Below, piece by piece: positions 18,392 to 26,556 of a DNA stretch of 64,000 nucleotides. The first letter of the stretch is position 1; each line of letters begins with the position of its first letter. The stretch comes from a bacterium (GTDB taxonomy: Bacteria > SAR324 > XYD2-FULL-50-16): NCBI GenBank assembly GCA_024275165.1, contig JAJRZQ010000028.1, positions 20,494 to 84,493 on the forward strand, written 5' to 3'. A model generated the notes under the pieces. The model was not told the origin of the DNA, searched no databases, and worked only from the letters and a program-made list of their open reading frames with translations. The position numbers and the translations under genes are program-made.

Positions 18392-19111
18392 GTGAAAAAG
18401 CTTATTGTTTGTTTTTGTTGGTTGCTCCCCCTGCCCCTAGCGGCGCGGGAAATGCGGGATCAAACGCGTCTTTATTGGGTATACGAGGTGGGGAATCAGT
18501 TGAATCTCGCCGACTTCGGGATGGGGAGCGTAGAAAAAATCAAGGATCAAAACGGCAACGGGGTGGGGCTGAGCTGGGTTCTCCGTGAAGGGGGTCAGCT
18601 CAACTTGGCCCTGGATGTGGGGCAAAGCAACACCCGCTATCAAGGCCGGGTCGAAGATGGGGTAACGGTTTCCTTTCAACCTCAGACTGGTTCAGGGTTC
18701 GAGGCCTTGAGCAGTTCCACCAATGTGACCTATGACTTTAATTTAGAGTTCAACAACCCCTATTTGGGTTTGAGTCTGATCTGGGAGCATTTTCGTATTG
18801 GTGGGGGGCGATTGTTCCAAAAGGCAAAGGGCACCGTGGAGGTGAATTCCCAAGGGGTTCAATTACTAACCGCCAGTTATGTGGCTCGAACGCAGCTTTA
18901 TTACTGGGGTGGCTTTGATTTTAATTTAGAAAATTTTTATATTGGTATCTATGCCCGTAACTTTGAGGCCCCGGCCTTGCAAATCGACAACTGCAACGCC
19001 CAAGCCTTAGGCGAGTTGTTGTGCCAACGGATCGTCGGAGCGGCAGGAAACCGCAACCAGCGCTCCACCCTCTTTGGGGAAGGGTTATTGCACTTGGGTT
19101 GGCTTTTTTAA
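18392..19111 (+). CDS. Exported beta-barrel-like protein, paralog 2
   Basis: The 239-aa product is a tandem paralog of the previous gene, sharing GNGVGLSW, YQGRVEDGV, GSGFEALSSS and LEFNNPYLGL, and it also ends in Phe (GWLF). The GTG start at 18392 has a strong AGGGGGG binding site at 18383-18389 and lies 7 bp after the first gene, so the two are one operon. About 20 residues between the third and fourth shared blocks of paralog 1 are missing here. Function is unknown. Confidence 0.72.
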   Translation: MKKLIVCFCWLLPLPLAAREMRDQTRLYWVYEVGNQLNLADFGMGSVEKIKDQNGNGVGLSWVLREGGQLNLALDVGQSNTRYQGRVEDGVTVSFQPQTGSGFEALSSSTNVTYDFNLEFNNPYLGLSLIWEHFRIGGGRLFQKAKGTVEVNSQGVQLLTASYVARTQLYYWGGFDFNLENFYIGIYARNFEAPALQIDNCNAQALGELLCQRIVGAAGNRNQRSTLFGEGLLHLGWLF

Positions 19112-19123
19112 GGCCCTGTTTGC

Positions 19124-19483
19124 CTATTGCTCATCAAGGTTGCGCAGTCCTTTAAGCTTCACATTGGGGCTTTCTCCTTGGACCCGAATCACGGCGTGGG
19201 CCGTGGTCACATCCACCCGGCTCTCGGCAGCGGCGAAGATTACCAACTCGGGTCGGTGGGCTTTTTTGCTCGTAAAAGATAAGGTCACCTGGGCAGCGCC
19301 CTGGGCATCTAAGGTAATCTGGCGAGGGTAGCGGACATTGGGCAGGTTGATATTTAGATAAATGGGGAGGTTTTTCGGGAGTCTTTTTCCTGTTCGCGCA
19401 GTCAATTGGAGTTGGATATCCAGGTTTTTTTGAGCAAAGAGGTTCACCTCGCTCGGGCTATCGAGTTGCAGTTGGTAGGGCAT
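19124..19483 (-). CDS. C-terminal part of the FecR-domain protein, in the -1 frame
   Basis: This frame encodes about 119 residues of strand-rich sequence resembling an immunoglobulin-like or Big-type domain (QLDSPSEVNLFAQ, then PIYLNINLPN and QGAAQVTLSF). Its first ATG is inside a run of seven A at the 3' end of the FecR frame, and it has no ribosome binding site or signal peptide of its own. I read it as the second half of the FecR-domain protein, reached by a -1 frame change at that run. Re-initiation at the ATG is the alternative. Confidence 0.55.
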   Translation of the reverse strand: MPYQLQLDSPSEVNLFAQKNLDIQLQLTARTGKRLPKNLPIYLNINLPNVRYPRQITLDAQGAAQVTLSFTSKKAHRPELVIFAAAESRVDVTTAHAVIRVQGESPNVKLKGLRNLDEQ

Positions 19484-20025
19484 TTTTTTACCCGTTTAGC
19501 CAAGACGCTGTTTGCCTTGAGCCCCTCCATGACCTGACCGGAGTTTAAATTCAAACGCCCCTTTTGGTTGCGCACCTCAATTTCTCCCTCAAACAGTCCT
19601 ATCGAGGTTCCCCGGTTTTTATCCTTCATTACGGCCAAGGTTGTGCCTCGAATCCCGATCATGGCATCGCTGGTGCGCAAAACCACGCGTCTAGGCCGCT
19701 TTCTGTGTTTCGGAATCTGTGCCCAGACCCCTCCTTTTTTTAAGGTTAAGACCGAGGCCCCGTCCCTTTCTTCAACGGTTACGCTGCTTTGCGGAAACAA
19801 ACGGACGATCACTCCGTCATGGTAGACTAAAGTCGCGGTTGCTCTGGCCCCTGTTAAGATGCGGTCACCAACCTGCAACAGCTCCCTACCTTGGGAGTCT
19901 TGTAGCGCCTTTTTGCGGGCCAATTTGAGCTGTCCCTTGACTTCTTCAAGGTGGGCGACAACCTGCCCTGAAGCGGAGGCAACATAAAAAAACAGCAGTC
20001 CGAAAATGAAACCACCTCTTTTCAT
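19444..20025 (-). CDS. FecR-domain exported protein, short frame
   Basis: The 193-aa frame has a signal peptide (MKRGGFIFGLLFFYVASASG) and a FecR domain with GDRILTGARATATLVY, LFPQSSVTVE and IGIRGTTLAV. FecR domains occur in cell-surface signalling and in periplasmic sensor-like proteins. After VLAKRVKK at A_AAA_AAA (about 19482-19489) it runs only 11 more residues before its stop. A -1 shift would join it to the 119-residue frame and give about 300 aa. Palindromic repeats lie in its leader at 20053-20100. Confidence 0.75.
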   Translation of the reverse strand: MKRGGFIFGLLFFYVASASGQVVAHLEEVKGQLKLARKKALQDSQGRELLQVGDRILTGARATATLVYHDGVIVRLFPQSSVTVEERDGASVLTLKKGGVWAQIPKHRKRPRRVVLRTSDAMIGIRGTTLAVMKDKNRGTSIGLFEGEIEVRNQKGRLNLNSGQVMEGLKANSVLAKRVKKCPTNCNSIARAR

Positions 20026-20500
20026 TTTTATTTTCCTTTTTTAAAGAGCCTCTGAGTTTTCTAAAAGCTTCTTCAGGAAACTCTGAAAAATACAGAGTTT
20101 TCTTAACTATAATGGAGTTCCGCTGCTCTGTCTAATTCAGGAGCCTTTGCAAAATTCGAGGTTTCTTCAGGGCATGTGGTTTCCCCCTCCTAGGGGAACG
20201 CCTTGCCCAATCGGGTATTTACCCTGCTTGTCAGGTGAGGCGGTCTGAGGCATACTACTGTAAAATCAGGGTAGGACTTCGACATTCATGTCGGTTTGCC
20301 CCTTTTGGAACAACAAAATTCACCTTGCCTAAGAAAACCCCAGTTTAGTTTATCTTTGCCGGATATAAATCAAGCTTGAAGAAGCTTAACTTGTGCCAAA
20401 GTGAGGAGTCGAATAGGCTTGATCGACTCCAGGAATTCAAGCTATGCCTCTTTTTTGTTGGTGTCTGGAGAATAAAACCATATCTGATTTGAGAAAAAAA
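20026..20500. other. 475-bp intergenic region between divergent FecR and bcp genes
   Basis: It contains the FecR leader hairpin (20078-20100), a GTTTCCCC/GGGGAAC inverted repeat near 20180-20197, and a CAAGCTTGAAGAAGCTT palindromic stretch near 20372. I see no convincing coding frame in it. It must hold promoters for both genes. Confidence 0.45.
20053..20100 (-). repeat. Leader hairpin and repeats upstream of the FecR gene
   Basis: AAACTCTG at 20078-20085 pairs with CAGAGTTT at 20093-20100. A further GAGTTTTC at 20053-20060 could pair with the same AAACTC, so two hairpins compete. Read leftward, it lies 30-75 bases before the FecR start. A similar CTGAAAAA/GAGTTTT pattern recurs at 24814-24903. 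Confidence 0.4.
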
Positions 20501-20977
20501 ATGTACCAAGAAGGCGATTTAATCAACGAATTCAACCTCCCCGGCATTGACGCCCAGGGTAAAGAGCAAAACTTCACCCTGCGAGACCTCTTGCAAAAAA
20601 AGTACCTGATCCTCTACTTTTACCCCAAAGACAGCACTCCAGGCTGCACCACCCAAGCTTGCGACTTCCGAGACAATCTCAACTTCTTGCAAGAAAAAGC
20701 GGCGGTCGTCGGAGTCAGCCCCGACAGCCTTGCCTCCCACCAGAGATTTAAGGAAAAACAAGCCTTAAACTTCCCTCTCTTGAGTGACCCCGAAAAAAGC
20801 CTGATGCAGGCTTTTGGGGCCTTTGGAGAAAAAAAGAACTACGGCAAGGTATACCAGGGCGTGATCCGCTCTACCTTTATCATCGACCGTCAAGGCAAAC
20901 TGATCAAAGCCTTGAGGAATGTGAAGGCGAAGGGGCATGTAGAGCGAATTTTAGGGGTAATCGAGGGCTTAGATTAA
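20501..20977 (+). CDS. bcp: Thioredoxin-dependent peroxiredoxin, Bcp/PrxQ type
   Basis: The 158-aa enzyme reduces peroxides with a peroxidatic Cys49 in STPGCTTQAC and a resolving Cys54 five residues on, the PrxQ arrangement. ATG 20501 starts at MYQEGDLINEF, matching the family; an upstream in-frame ATG at 20444 would add 19 residues with no homology. It is followed by a gap of 168 bp to the CheA-like gene. Confidence 0.93.
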   Translation: MYQEGDLINEFNLPGIDAQGKEQNFTLRDLLQKKYLILYFYPKDSTPGCTTQACDFRDNLNFLQEKAAVVGVSPDSLASHQRFKEKQALNFPLLSDPEKSLMQAFGAFGEKKNYGKVYQGVIRSTFIIDRQGKLIKALRNVKAKGHVERILGVIEGLD

Positions 20978-21145
20978 AGCTCAGGGGTGCGCTTGCTCGT
21001 TTCCACCGGTGCTATCCAACTGCTGGATCGCTCTGAAAATAAAAAAGAGGCTGAGGGCAACCGGAGGGTTTTTTGCCTATTCTTTGCATAAACCGCTTCG
21101 CCTATGAGGGGGTACAACAAGTTTCACCTATGACGAGTTAATACA

Positions 21146-23188
21146 TTGGATATCAACGATTGGATACAACCGGGTTCTTTTGAGGCCTTGCTCCAACAAG
21201 CGCCGGACTTGAAAGCGGGAGAGCTCGAATTACTGACTCAAGAGGCGATGCACTTTGCCAAGCAATTGCGCGCCCTGTTGGCTACACCTCTGGTAGAGGA
21301 CTCCCCGAAACAGGCTGAAAAGTTGGATTTTCTCAACCGTTTCGCTGTTTTTGGGGCTTTGAATCCGACAGAAAAGGCTCAGGTCGCCCAAGCAGCCGAA
21401 CTGCTCTCCTTTTCCAAGGGAGAATGCGTTTTAATGCAAGGCGCGCCTTTGCCGGGGCTCTACTTTTTTTTAAATGAGGTTGAGGTCGCTTTAGCGGGGC
21501 AAATCCACATTTCCACCCGTACGGGGATTTTTGGCGCAAGTACGGTACTGGCCGCTCAGGGGGCCTCGCTGTATACCTTGACCGCGGCAAACAACTGCCA
21601 AGCCCTGCTTTTTCCGCAACCCGCCTTAGGGCAATTGCTGATTGAGATTGACGGGCTTTACCAATCCATCACCGCGGAGATCATTAAAACCCAAGTCAAG
21701 GACTTGCAAAAACTCCATAAGGAATTCTCCATCGCGCGCGAACAGGCCAGAATGGCGCAAGAGATTTTAGACCGCATGGGTCAGGCAAGCTTAGCCTTAG
21801 ATGAAAAGGGGGAAATCGGGCGGAGTTTCTCGCCGAGCGCGGTCGTTTTTTTAGGCCATGAAAAGCTGGCAGGCCGCCCCTTAGCCGATTTGCTCTTGAA
21901 AAAAGACCGTCGCGCCCTCAAAGATTATTACCGTGCCATGCATATGCTCTTTGAAGAGGAGGCGAACCAAGAATTGGTCTTGCAACTCTTGCCCAAACGA
22001 GTGGAGCATTTAGGGCGGCATTTCGCTTTGCACTACTCCATCGCCAATGACCAGCAAGGCACTCCCATGAGCCTCTTGCTCTGTTTGGAAGACTTAACCA
22101 AGGAGTTGCAACTGAAGGCCTTGGAAGAAGCGCACCAACAGCAAGAAGAAGAGGAAAAAGAGATCATCGGCAATATCCAGGCGAATATTTCGGGTTATCT
22201 CTCCTTGATCAGTCTGTGCGAAACCGCCTTTCGCGGTTTAAGTCATTTGCTGGAGGTCTTGATGGATCAAGGCGACCCTGACCCGGCTGCTCTAGCTGAT
22301 TTGATGCGAAAACTGCATGGGATCAAGGGCTTTTCTTCCCCCTTTGGTTTTCCCCGTTTGCGCAATGCCGTTCATGCTCTAGAAGAGGCATTGCAGGGCT
22401 TTCAAGGGGGGAAGGGTCATTTAGAGCGGTTAGAGACCGACTTTATGAATTTCGAGGCGGAATTCCAATATGTCTTTGGGTTTCAAGACCGCCTGGGCGA
22501 TGACTTCATTCGCCTCTTAAAGGGGGTGAACTTCTCTCAGGTGGAATTCGCCGTATTGCTGGAATTGCTCAATTCAGGCAGGTATGAGGAACTACGCGAG
22601 CAATTGGTTTTAAAGGTGAGCTGCCCCGCCCATGCCATTGCTGAGGGGTGGGAGCAAGAAATCGAGACTTTGGCTGAAAAACTCGGGAAGAAAGTCAAAC
22701 TCTGGGTTGAGCCCGATGAAGGGGCAAACTTGTTTCAGCATCAAGTCAAGACCCTTAATTACGAATTGCGCCACCTTTATCGCAACAGCGTTGATCACGG
22801 CATCGAAAGCCCAAGAGAGCGCCTCGCCCGGGGGAAAAACGAGCGGGGGAATATCTGGTTGCGCGTTAAAAACGAAAAAAACCGAGTTCTCATCATTTTG
22901 CGAGACGACGGCGCGGGGCTTGACTTAAAGGCCATCGAACAAATCGCCCGCAACAAACCCCTGGTGGATCAAAAAAAGGTGGATGAGTTGATCCGCAAGG
23001 GGGAGCAGTGGAGAATCTTATTCCTTCCCGGGTTCAGTTCCAAGTCGGAAACGACCCAAATCTCAGGTCGTGGGGTGGGCTTGGACGCGGTACATCAATG
23101 TATAGAGGAGATGGGCGGAAAAATCACCCTTGTGCAGGCAACGGGGGAGGGTTGTCAGTTTACCTTAAAAATTCCCAAACCCGTATAG
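21146..23188 (+). CDS. CheA-like hybrid histidine kinase with cyclic-nucleotide-binding and PAS domains
   Basis: The 680-aa soluble protein combines a cyclic-nucleotide-binding-like domain (about residues 60-170), a PAS-like domain (about 210-330), an HPt domain with phospho-acceptor His391 in LHGIKGFSS, and a CheA-type ATPase domain (N box RHLYRNSVDHGIESPRER, D-x-G in DDGAGL, G box SGRGVGLDAV). It lacks the CheA dimerisation domain as a distinct unit and the CheW-like domain, so it is not a chemoreceptor-array kinase. A sensory histidine kinase reading a nucleotide or redox cue is the best inference. It starts at TTG 21146. No response regulator lies beside it; the convergent HD-domain gene is 28 bp away. 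Confidence 0.85.
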   Translation: MDINDWIQPGSFEALLQQAPDLKAGELELLTQEAMHFAKQLRALLATPLVEDSPKQAEKLDFLNRFAVFGALNPTEKAQVAQAAELLSFSKGECVLMQGAPLPGLYFFLNEVEVALAGQIHISTRTGIFGASTVLAAQGASLYTLTAANNCQALLFPQPALGQLLIEIDGLYQSITAEIIKTQVKDLQKLHKEFSIAREQARMAQEILDRMGQASLALDEKGEIGRSFSPSAVVFLGHEKLAGRPLADLLLKKDRRALKDYYRAMHMLFEEEANQELVLQLLPKRVEHLGRHFALHYSIANDQQGTPMSLLLCLEDLTKELQLKALEEAHQQQEEEEKEIIGNIQANISGYLSLISLCETAFRGLSHLLEVLMDQGDPDPAALADLMRKLHGIKGFSSPFGFPRLRNAVHALEEALQGFQGGKGHLERLETDFMNFEAEFQYVFGFQDRLGDDFIRLLKGVNFSQVEFAVLLELLNSGRYEELREQLVLKVSCPAHAIAEGWEQEIETLAEKLGKKVKLWVEPDEGANLFQHQVKTLNYELRHLYRNSVDHGIESPRERLARGKNERGNIWLRVKNEKNRVLIILRDDGAGLDLKAIEQIARNKPLVDQKKVDELIRKGEQWRILFLPGFSSKSETTQISGRGVGLDAVHQCIEEMGGKITLVQATGEGCQFTLKIPKPV

Positions 23189-23215
23189 AGGTTTTTACTT
23201 CGGTTTGGTCCAAAG

Positions 23216-24568
23216 TCAGGCAATTTTTAGGTTGGAAAATTGCTCTATCGCCCCCCCTTGAAAAACATCTTCAGGGTCTAGGTCTTCGCTAATCGTTAAG
23301 TCCTCGCGCTCGGCTAAGTCGACCAATTGGTGTTTTTTCAGTATTTCCCCGGCAGAGCTTTTCACCACGGCCACGGCAGGCCGTTCTAGGTCTTTTTCGG
23401 GTACATTGACCACAAATCCGATGCATCCGTCGCTCAATCGTACTAAGCTTCCGATGGGGTAAATTCCCATGACTTGCTGGAAGTCCTCCCAAATCTCTTC
23501 ATCATAATCAATCCCGGATAGGGACTCAATATAACGCATGGCGCTGGGCGCGGTCCAAGATTTTTTATAGGGACGACGGCCCACTAAGGATTGGTAGACA
23601 TCAATCACCGCTAAGAGTTTCGCCTCATAAGAGGCCTGACTATAGGTGATTTTTTCGGGGTAACTGGCATAACCGATGCCCGAGGCCTTGATATGGTGGC
23701 AAAGGGCCATATTTTGCGCTACTTCCGACATGCCCATTTGCTTTAGGATCTCTTGGCTTTGCTGGGGGTGGTGGCGGAACATTTCCAATTCCGGGCTACC
23801 CTTTTCAAAACGGACATCGCTTTCCAACACCTCTTTGGGGATCATGCCCTTGCCTACATCGTGCAGCATGGCCGCCATTAAGGCTTCATTCTGATCTTTA
23901 AAGGCGGGCTTTTTCCCTCTCCGGCGAATGATCTCATAATAGGCAACCATAAAAATAGCCGCGACATCCACACAATGGGCATAAGTCTGGCTGGATTTTT
24001 TCAAGGCCGTCAAGGCCGACATGGAATCGGTAAGCTTGTCTTCTAATATTTCCGAAACAAAACCCTCCAACTGACCGATTTCAGGAACCCCGTGATGAGC
24101 CGAATCCATGATACTCTCAATTGCCTTGCTGGCCTTGTTTTTCACCTGCGCCCCTTGTTTTGCGCTCTTGATCAGTTGGGTTGCCTTGGCGACTCGCTGG
24201 GCGTGATTTTTCCCATTGAGGTTACTGACCTCAAAAAAGGTGAATTTTCGAGTCTCTAAGCTTTGAATCAGTTTAGCGTTGATGTGGGTTAAGTGGTTTA
24301 AACTCGCTGGAATTTGAAAAACCTTAAAGATTTTATCGCCTGGGCGCAATTTCGCGATGGGGATATCGATCTTACTGTCTTGGCGCTGCACTTGGGCTAA
24401 AGCCCCCTTGAAGTTGTGCATAATCCAACGGCAATGTTCATCGGACAAGTTTCCGAAACGCTTTTCCAACCCGGCATAGGACTGGATCACCATACTGTCT
24501 TTTAAATCTTTTAATTGAACAAGCATGTAAAATAAAAAATAGGAGAGGTTGTATTTCAACCGGATCAT
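23216..24568 (-). CDS. HD-GYP-like signalling protein with degenerate GYP motif
   Basis: The 450-aa protein has an N-terminal unknown region (about 1-170) and an HD domain with LHDVGKG and HHIKASGIGYASYP where HHExxDGxGYP is usual, then DVYQSLVGRRPYKK as in HD-GYP proteins. The C-terminal 80 residues are a strand-rich tail (GSLVRLSDGCIGFVVN). The loss of the GYP Pro and the Glu makes c-di-GMP hydrolysis uncertain. ATG 24568 is preceded by AGGGGAG with good spacing, which decides the start. Confidence 0.82.
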   Translation of the reverse strand: MIRLKYNLSYFLFYMLVQLKDLKDSMVIQSYAGLEKRFGNLSDEHCRWIMHNFKGALAQVQRQDSKIDIPIAKLRPGDKIFKVFQIPASLNHLTHINAKLIQSLETRKFTFFEVSNLNGKNHAQRVAKATQLIKSAKQGAQVKNKASKAIESIMDSAHHGVPEIGQLEGFVSEILEDKLTDSMSALTALKKSSQTYAHCVDVAAIFMVAYYEIIRRRGKKPAFKDQNEALMAAMLHDVGKGMIPKEVLESDVRFEKGSPELEMFRHHPQQSQEILKQMGMSEVAQNMALCHHIKASGIGYASYPEKITYSQASYEAKLLAVIDVYQSLVGRRPYKKSWTAPSAMRYIESLSGIDYDEEIWEDFQQVMGIYPIGSLVRLSDGCIGFVVNVPEKDLERPAVAVVKSSAGEILKKHQLVDLAEREDLTISEDLDPEDVFQGGAIEQFSNLKIA

Positions 24569-24948
24569 AACCCGAACTCCCCTAAAAATGCAATCCTCTG
24601 TTCACCCTAGGGAATTTGCCTTGTATTGGTCATCAGTAAGATATTTTTGCCTTTACAATGATTTTGCTACAGGGCCTAAATTGAAAATAAATCAATTCAG
24701 AAAACGCTGAAAAACGCGGAGTTTCCCAGCAAGGCAGGGATGCCTTGCCAAATCAAAAAGCGGAATTTATTGATTCGCGTTGGGATTGTGGATTTCATTC
24801 CCAACCGAAAAGACTGAAAAACTCGACGCGCCCCAAGGGCTATACTCAGCCCGAAGGGCACGAGCCTACCGCTTGAACAAGCGGTAGGCAGGGAGTTTTT
24901 CAGAGGTTCCTTCAGTTTTTTTCTCCGTAAATCGTTCCAATCAAGGGG
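24569..24948. other. 380-bp intergenic region rich in palindromes
   Basis: It lies between two leftward genes. It holds an 8-bp inverted repeat (GCAAGGCA/TGCCTTGC, 24729-24748), a degenerate CTGAAAAACGC repeat at 24707 and the nested palindromic element at 24814-24903. No coding frame is supported. Confidence 0.5.
24814..24903. repeat. Nested palindromic intergenic element
   Basis: CTGAAAAACTC at 24814-24824 is the exact reverse complement of GAGTTTTTCAG at 24893-24903, forming an outer stem. Inside is a perfect 12-bp palindrome (GCCTACCGCTTG AA CAAGCGGTAGGC, 24864-24889) and smaller GGGCT/AGCCC stems at 24837-24852. The whole could fold as a branched structure of 90 bases. It resembles a repetitive extragenic palindrome or a MITE-like unit, and could also stop transcription of the gene to its right. 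Confidence 0.6.
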
Positions 24949-26457
24949 TTAGGGCTGGGGTTGGGGTTTTTTGGAAAGGGTAAAGTAATATAGTATCCTC
25001 TGGGGGCCCCTTGGCCCGGCAATCACCAATGGAGGCTGAGCAATAAATTGAAACTCTTTTAACAAGGAGCTCGGCGGGGTCGCGTGAGAAGAAACCCAGA
25101 GTAGGTTTTGCCATTCTAGCAGAGTTTGCAAGGGGGTGACCTTGTTCGGTTTGGGGAGATAATAAAGAAGACGGGGGAGTAGTTCGGGGTCTGCGTTCCA
25201 CAGCCCGTTGCTGTTTTGCTTACGGGTTTGGATTGTTTCGGCTGTCTCTTGCCAACCTAAGCGTTCGAAAGCGATTAAAGTTGATTCTCCATTGGCTTTG
25301 GCATCGATCCAAGTCGGGGGAAGCAGGTCTAAGGGCATCAAGGCGGGGTAGGCCATTGCCAGGTCAATCAACAAAACCACGGCAAAGGCAACCTTTAAGA
25401 AATCCCGCTTTTGCAAGAGATAAAAATGCGTGCGTTCTTCCCCCTGACAACAATAAAGAGCCGCTAAAAAGGCGGCCCAAGGGGCAAGTAGGCACAAGCC
25501 GGTCAAGGGTAGGTGAGTAAAAAGGCTATAACCCCAGTAATACAGCAATGCCGTGAAAAATATCCAGGCCCCCCATTGTAAATTCGCTTGCTCCACTACG
25601 GATTGCTGAGTTTGCTTTGTTTGAAATAGCTTGGGTAAGATGGCCAGGGAGGCAAATAAAAAAAGCGGGCTCACCCCCAAAAATAGGGTGACGGGGAAAC
25701 CCGCCCAAGAGGGGAACACACTGGGATACAGAGGGAGACTCCAGGGGTCGGAAAAACCAAAGGGAAAGATAAGCTTGACCAGCACTGAAGAAAAGAAAAA
25801 AATAGAGAGCAACAAATAGCGGTTCAATTTTTTTCTGCGTTCTGGGGCAAAGAGAAGCCAACAAAATAGGGCCAGCCAGAATTGCCATCCCAAAGTGGCG
25901 AGTGTTTGAGCCAACCAGCAGGTGATAAAAAGCCCCCCCCAGGCCAGTCGATTTTGTTTCAGCAGGGCCAACTGGGCAAAAAAAGCGGACCACAAGATCA
26001 GCCCTGCCCAAAGGGACTGGGGTAGGAAATGACTACCCATCATCCAAGAAAGGGGAAAAAGGGCATAGATCCGCACGACCAAAAGGGCGAATTTAGGACG
26101 CGGTACCGCGTTTAACGCAAAAAGGTAAAGCCCCCAGAGGGTGAAAAAATGCCCGCAAATCGCCAGAAGGCGCAGATTCAATAAATGGCCCTCATTTGGG
26201 GAAATCAACCAGCCTATGGGCCAGAGCGTTACCGATTGGAAAAAAGACCAGAAATAACCTTCTCGCGTGGCCTCATAATATATTGCTTCGCGTTGCCCCA
26301 GGGGGAGTAGGCGAGCAAAGGCAACATGAAGCAGGAAAAGCACCCCTAAGGTGAAAAGAAATTCTCGATGTTCGCGCAGTCGGTTCATGGCAGCTTTAAA
26401 GGATAATTCCAGCGTAGCTTGTTTTTGATTCCCGGTCAAAGAAGGGGATTGAGGCAA
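24949..26457 (-). CDS. Membrane glycosyltransferase of the GT-C/ArnT-PMT type
   Basis: The 502-aa protein has about 11 membrane segments and, near its N terminus, REAIYYEATREGYFW, which fits the acidic first-loop motif (DEAYY-like) of ArnT/PMT lipid-sugar transferases. These enzymes move a sugar from a polyprenyl carrier to lipid or protein on the periplasmic side. The TTG start at 26457 has a strong AAGGAG binding site seven bases upstream, which decides it over ATG 26388. The family call is tentative as only the loop motif and topology are visible. Confidence 0.65.
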   Translation of the reverse strand: MPQSPSLTGNQKQATLELSFKAAMNRLREHREFLFTLGVLFLLHVAFARLLPLGQREAIYYEATREGYFWSFFQSVTLWPIGWLISPNEGHLLNLRLLAICGHFFTLWGLYLFALNAVPRPKFALLVVRIYALFPLSWMMGSHFLPQSLWAGLILWSAFFAQLALLKQNRLAWGGLFITCWLAQTLATLGWQFWLALFCWLLFAPERRKKLNRYLLLSIFFFSSVLVKLIFPFGFSDPWSLPLYPSVFPSWAGFPVTLFLGVSPLFLFASLAILPKLFQTKQTQQSVVEQANLQWGAWIFFTALLYYWGYSLFTHLPLTGLCLLAPWAAFLAALYCCQGEERTHFYLLQKRDFLKVAFAVVLLIDLAMAYPALMPLDLLPPTWIDAKANGESTLIAFERLGWQETAETIQTRKQNSNGLWNADPELLPRLLYYLPKPNKVTPLQTLLEWQNLLWVSSHATPPSSLLKEFQFIAQPPLVIAGPRGPQRILYYFTLSKKPQPQP

Positions 26458-26556
26458 AAATTCTCTCCTTCTTCCTTGCTAGCTTGGCGATATTCTTGCA
26501 TCTATGGAAGCAAGCAAGATTGCTCCCGCATTGACAAGGAAGTTTGCCCTAGCTTT

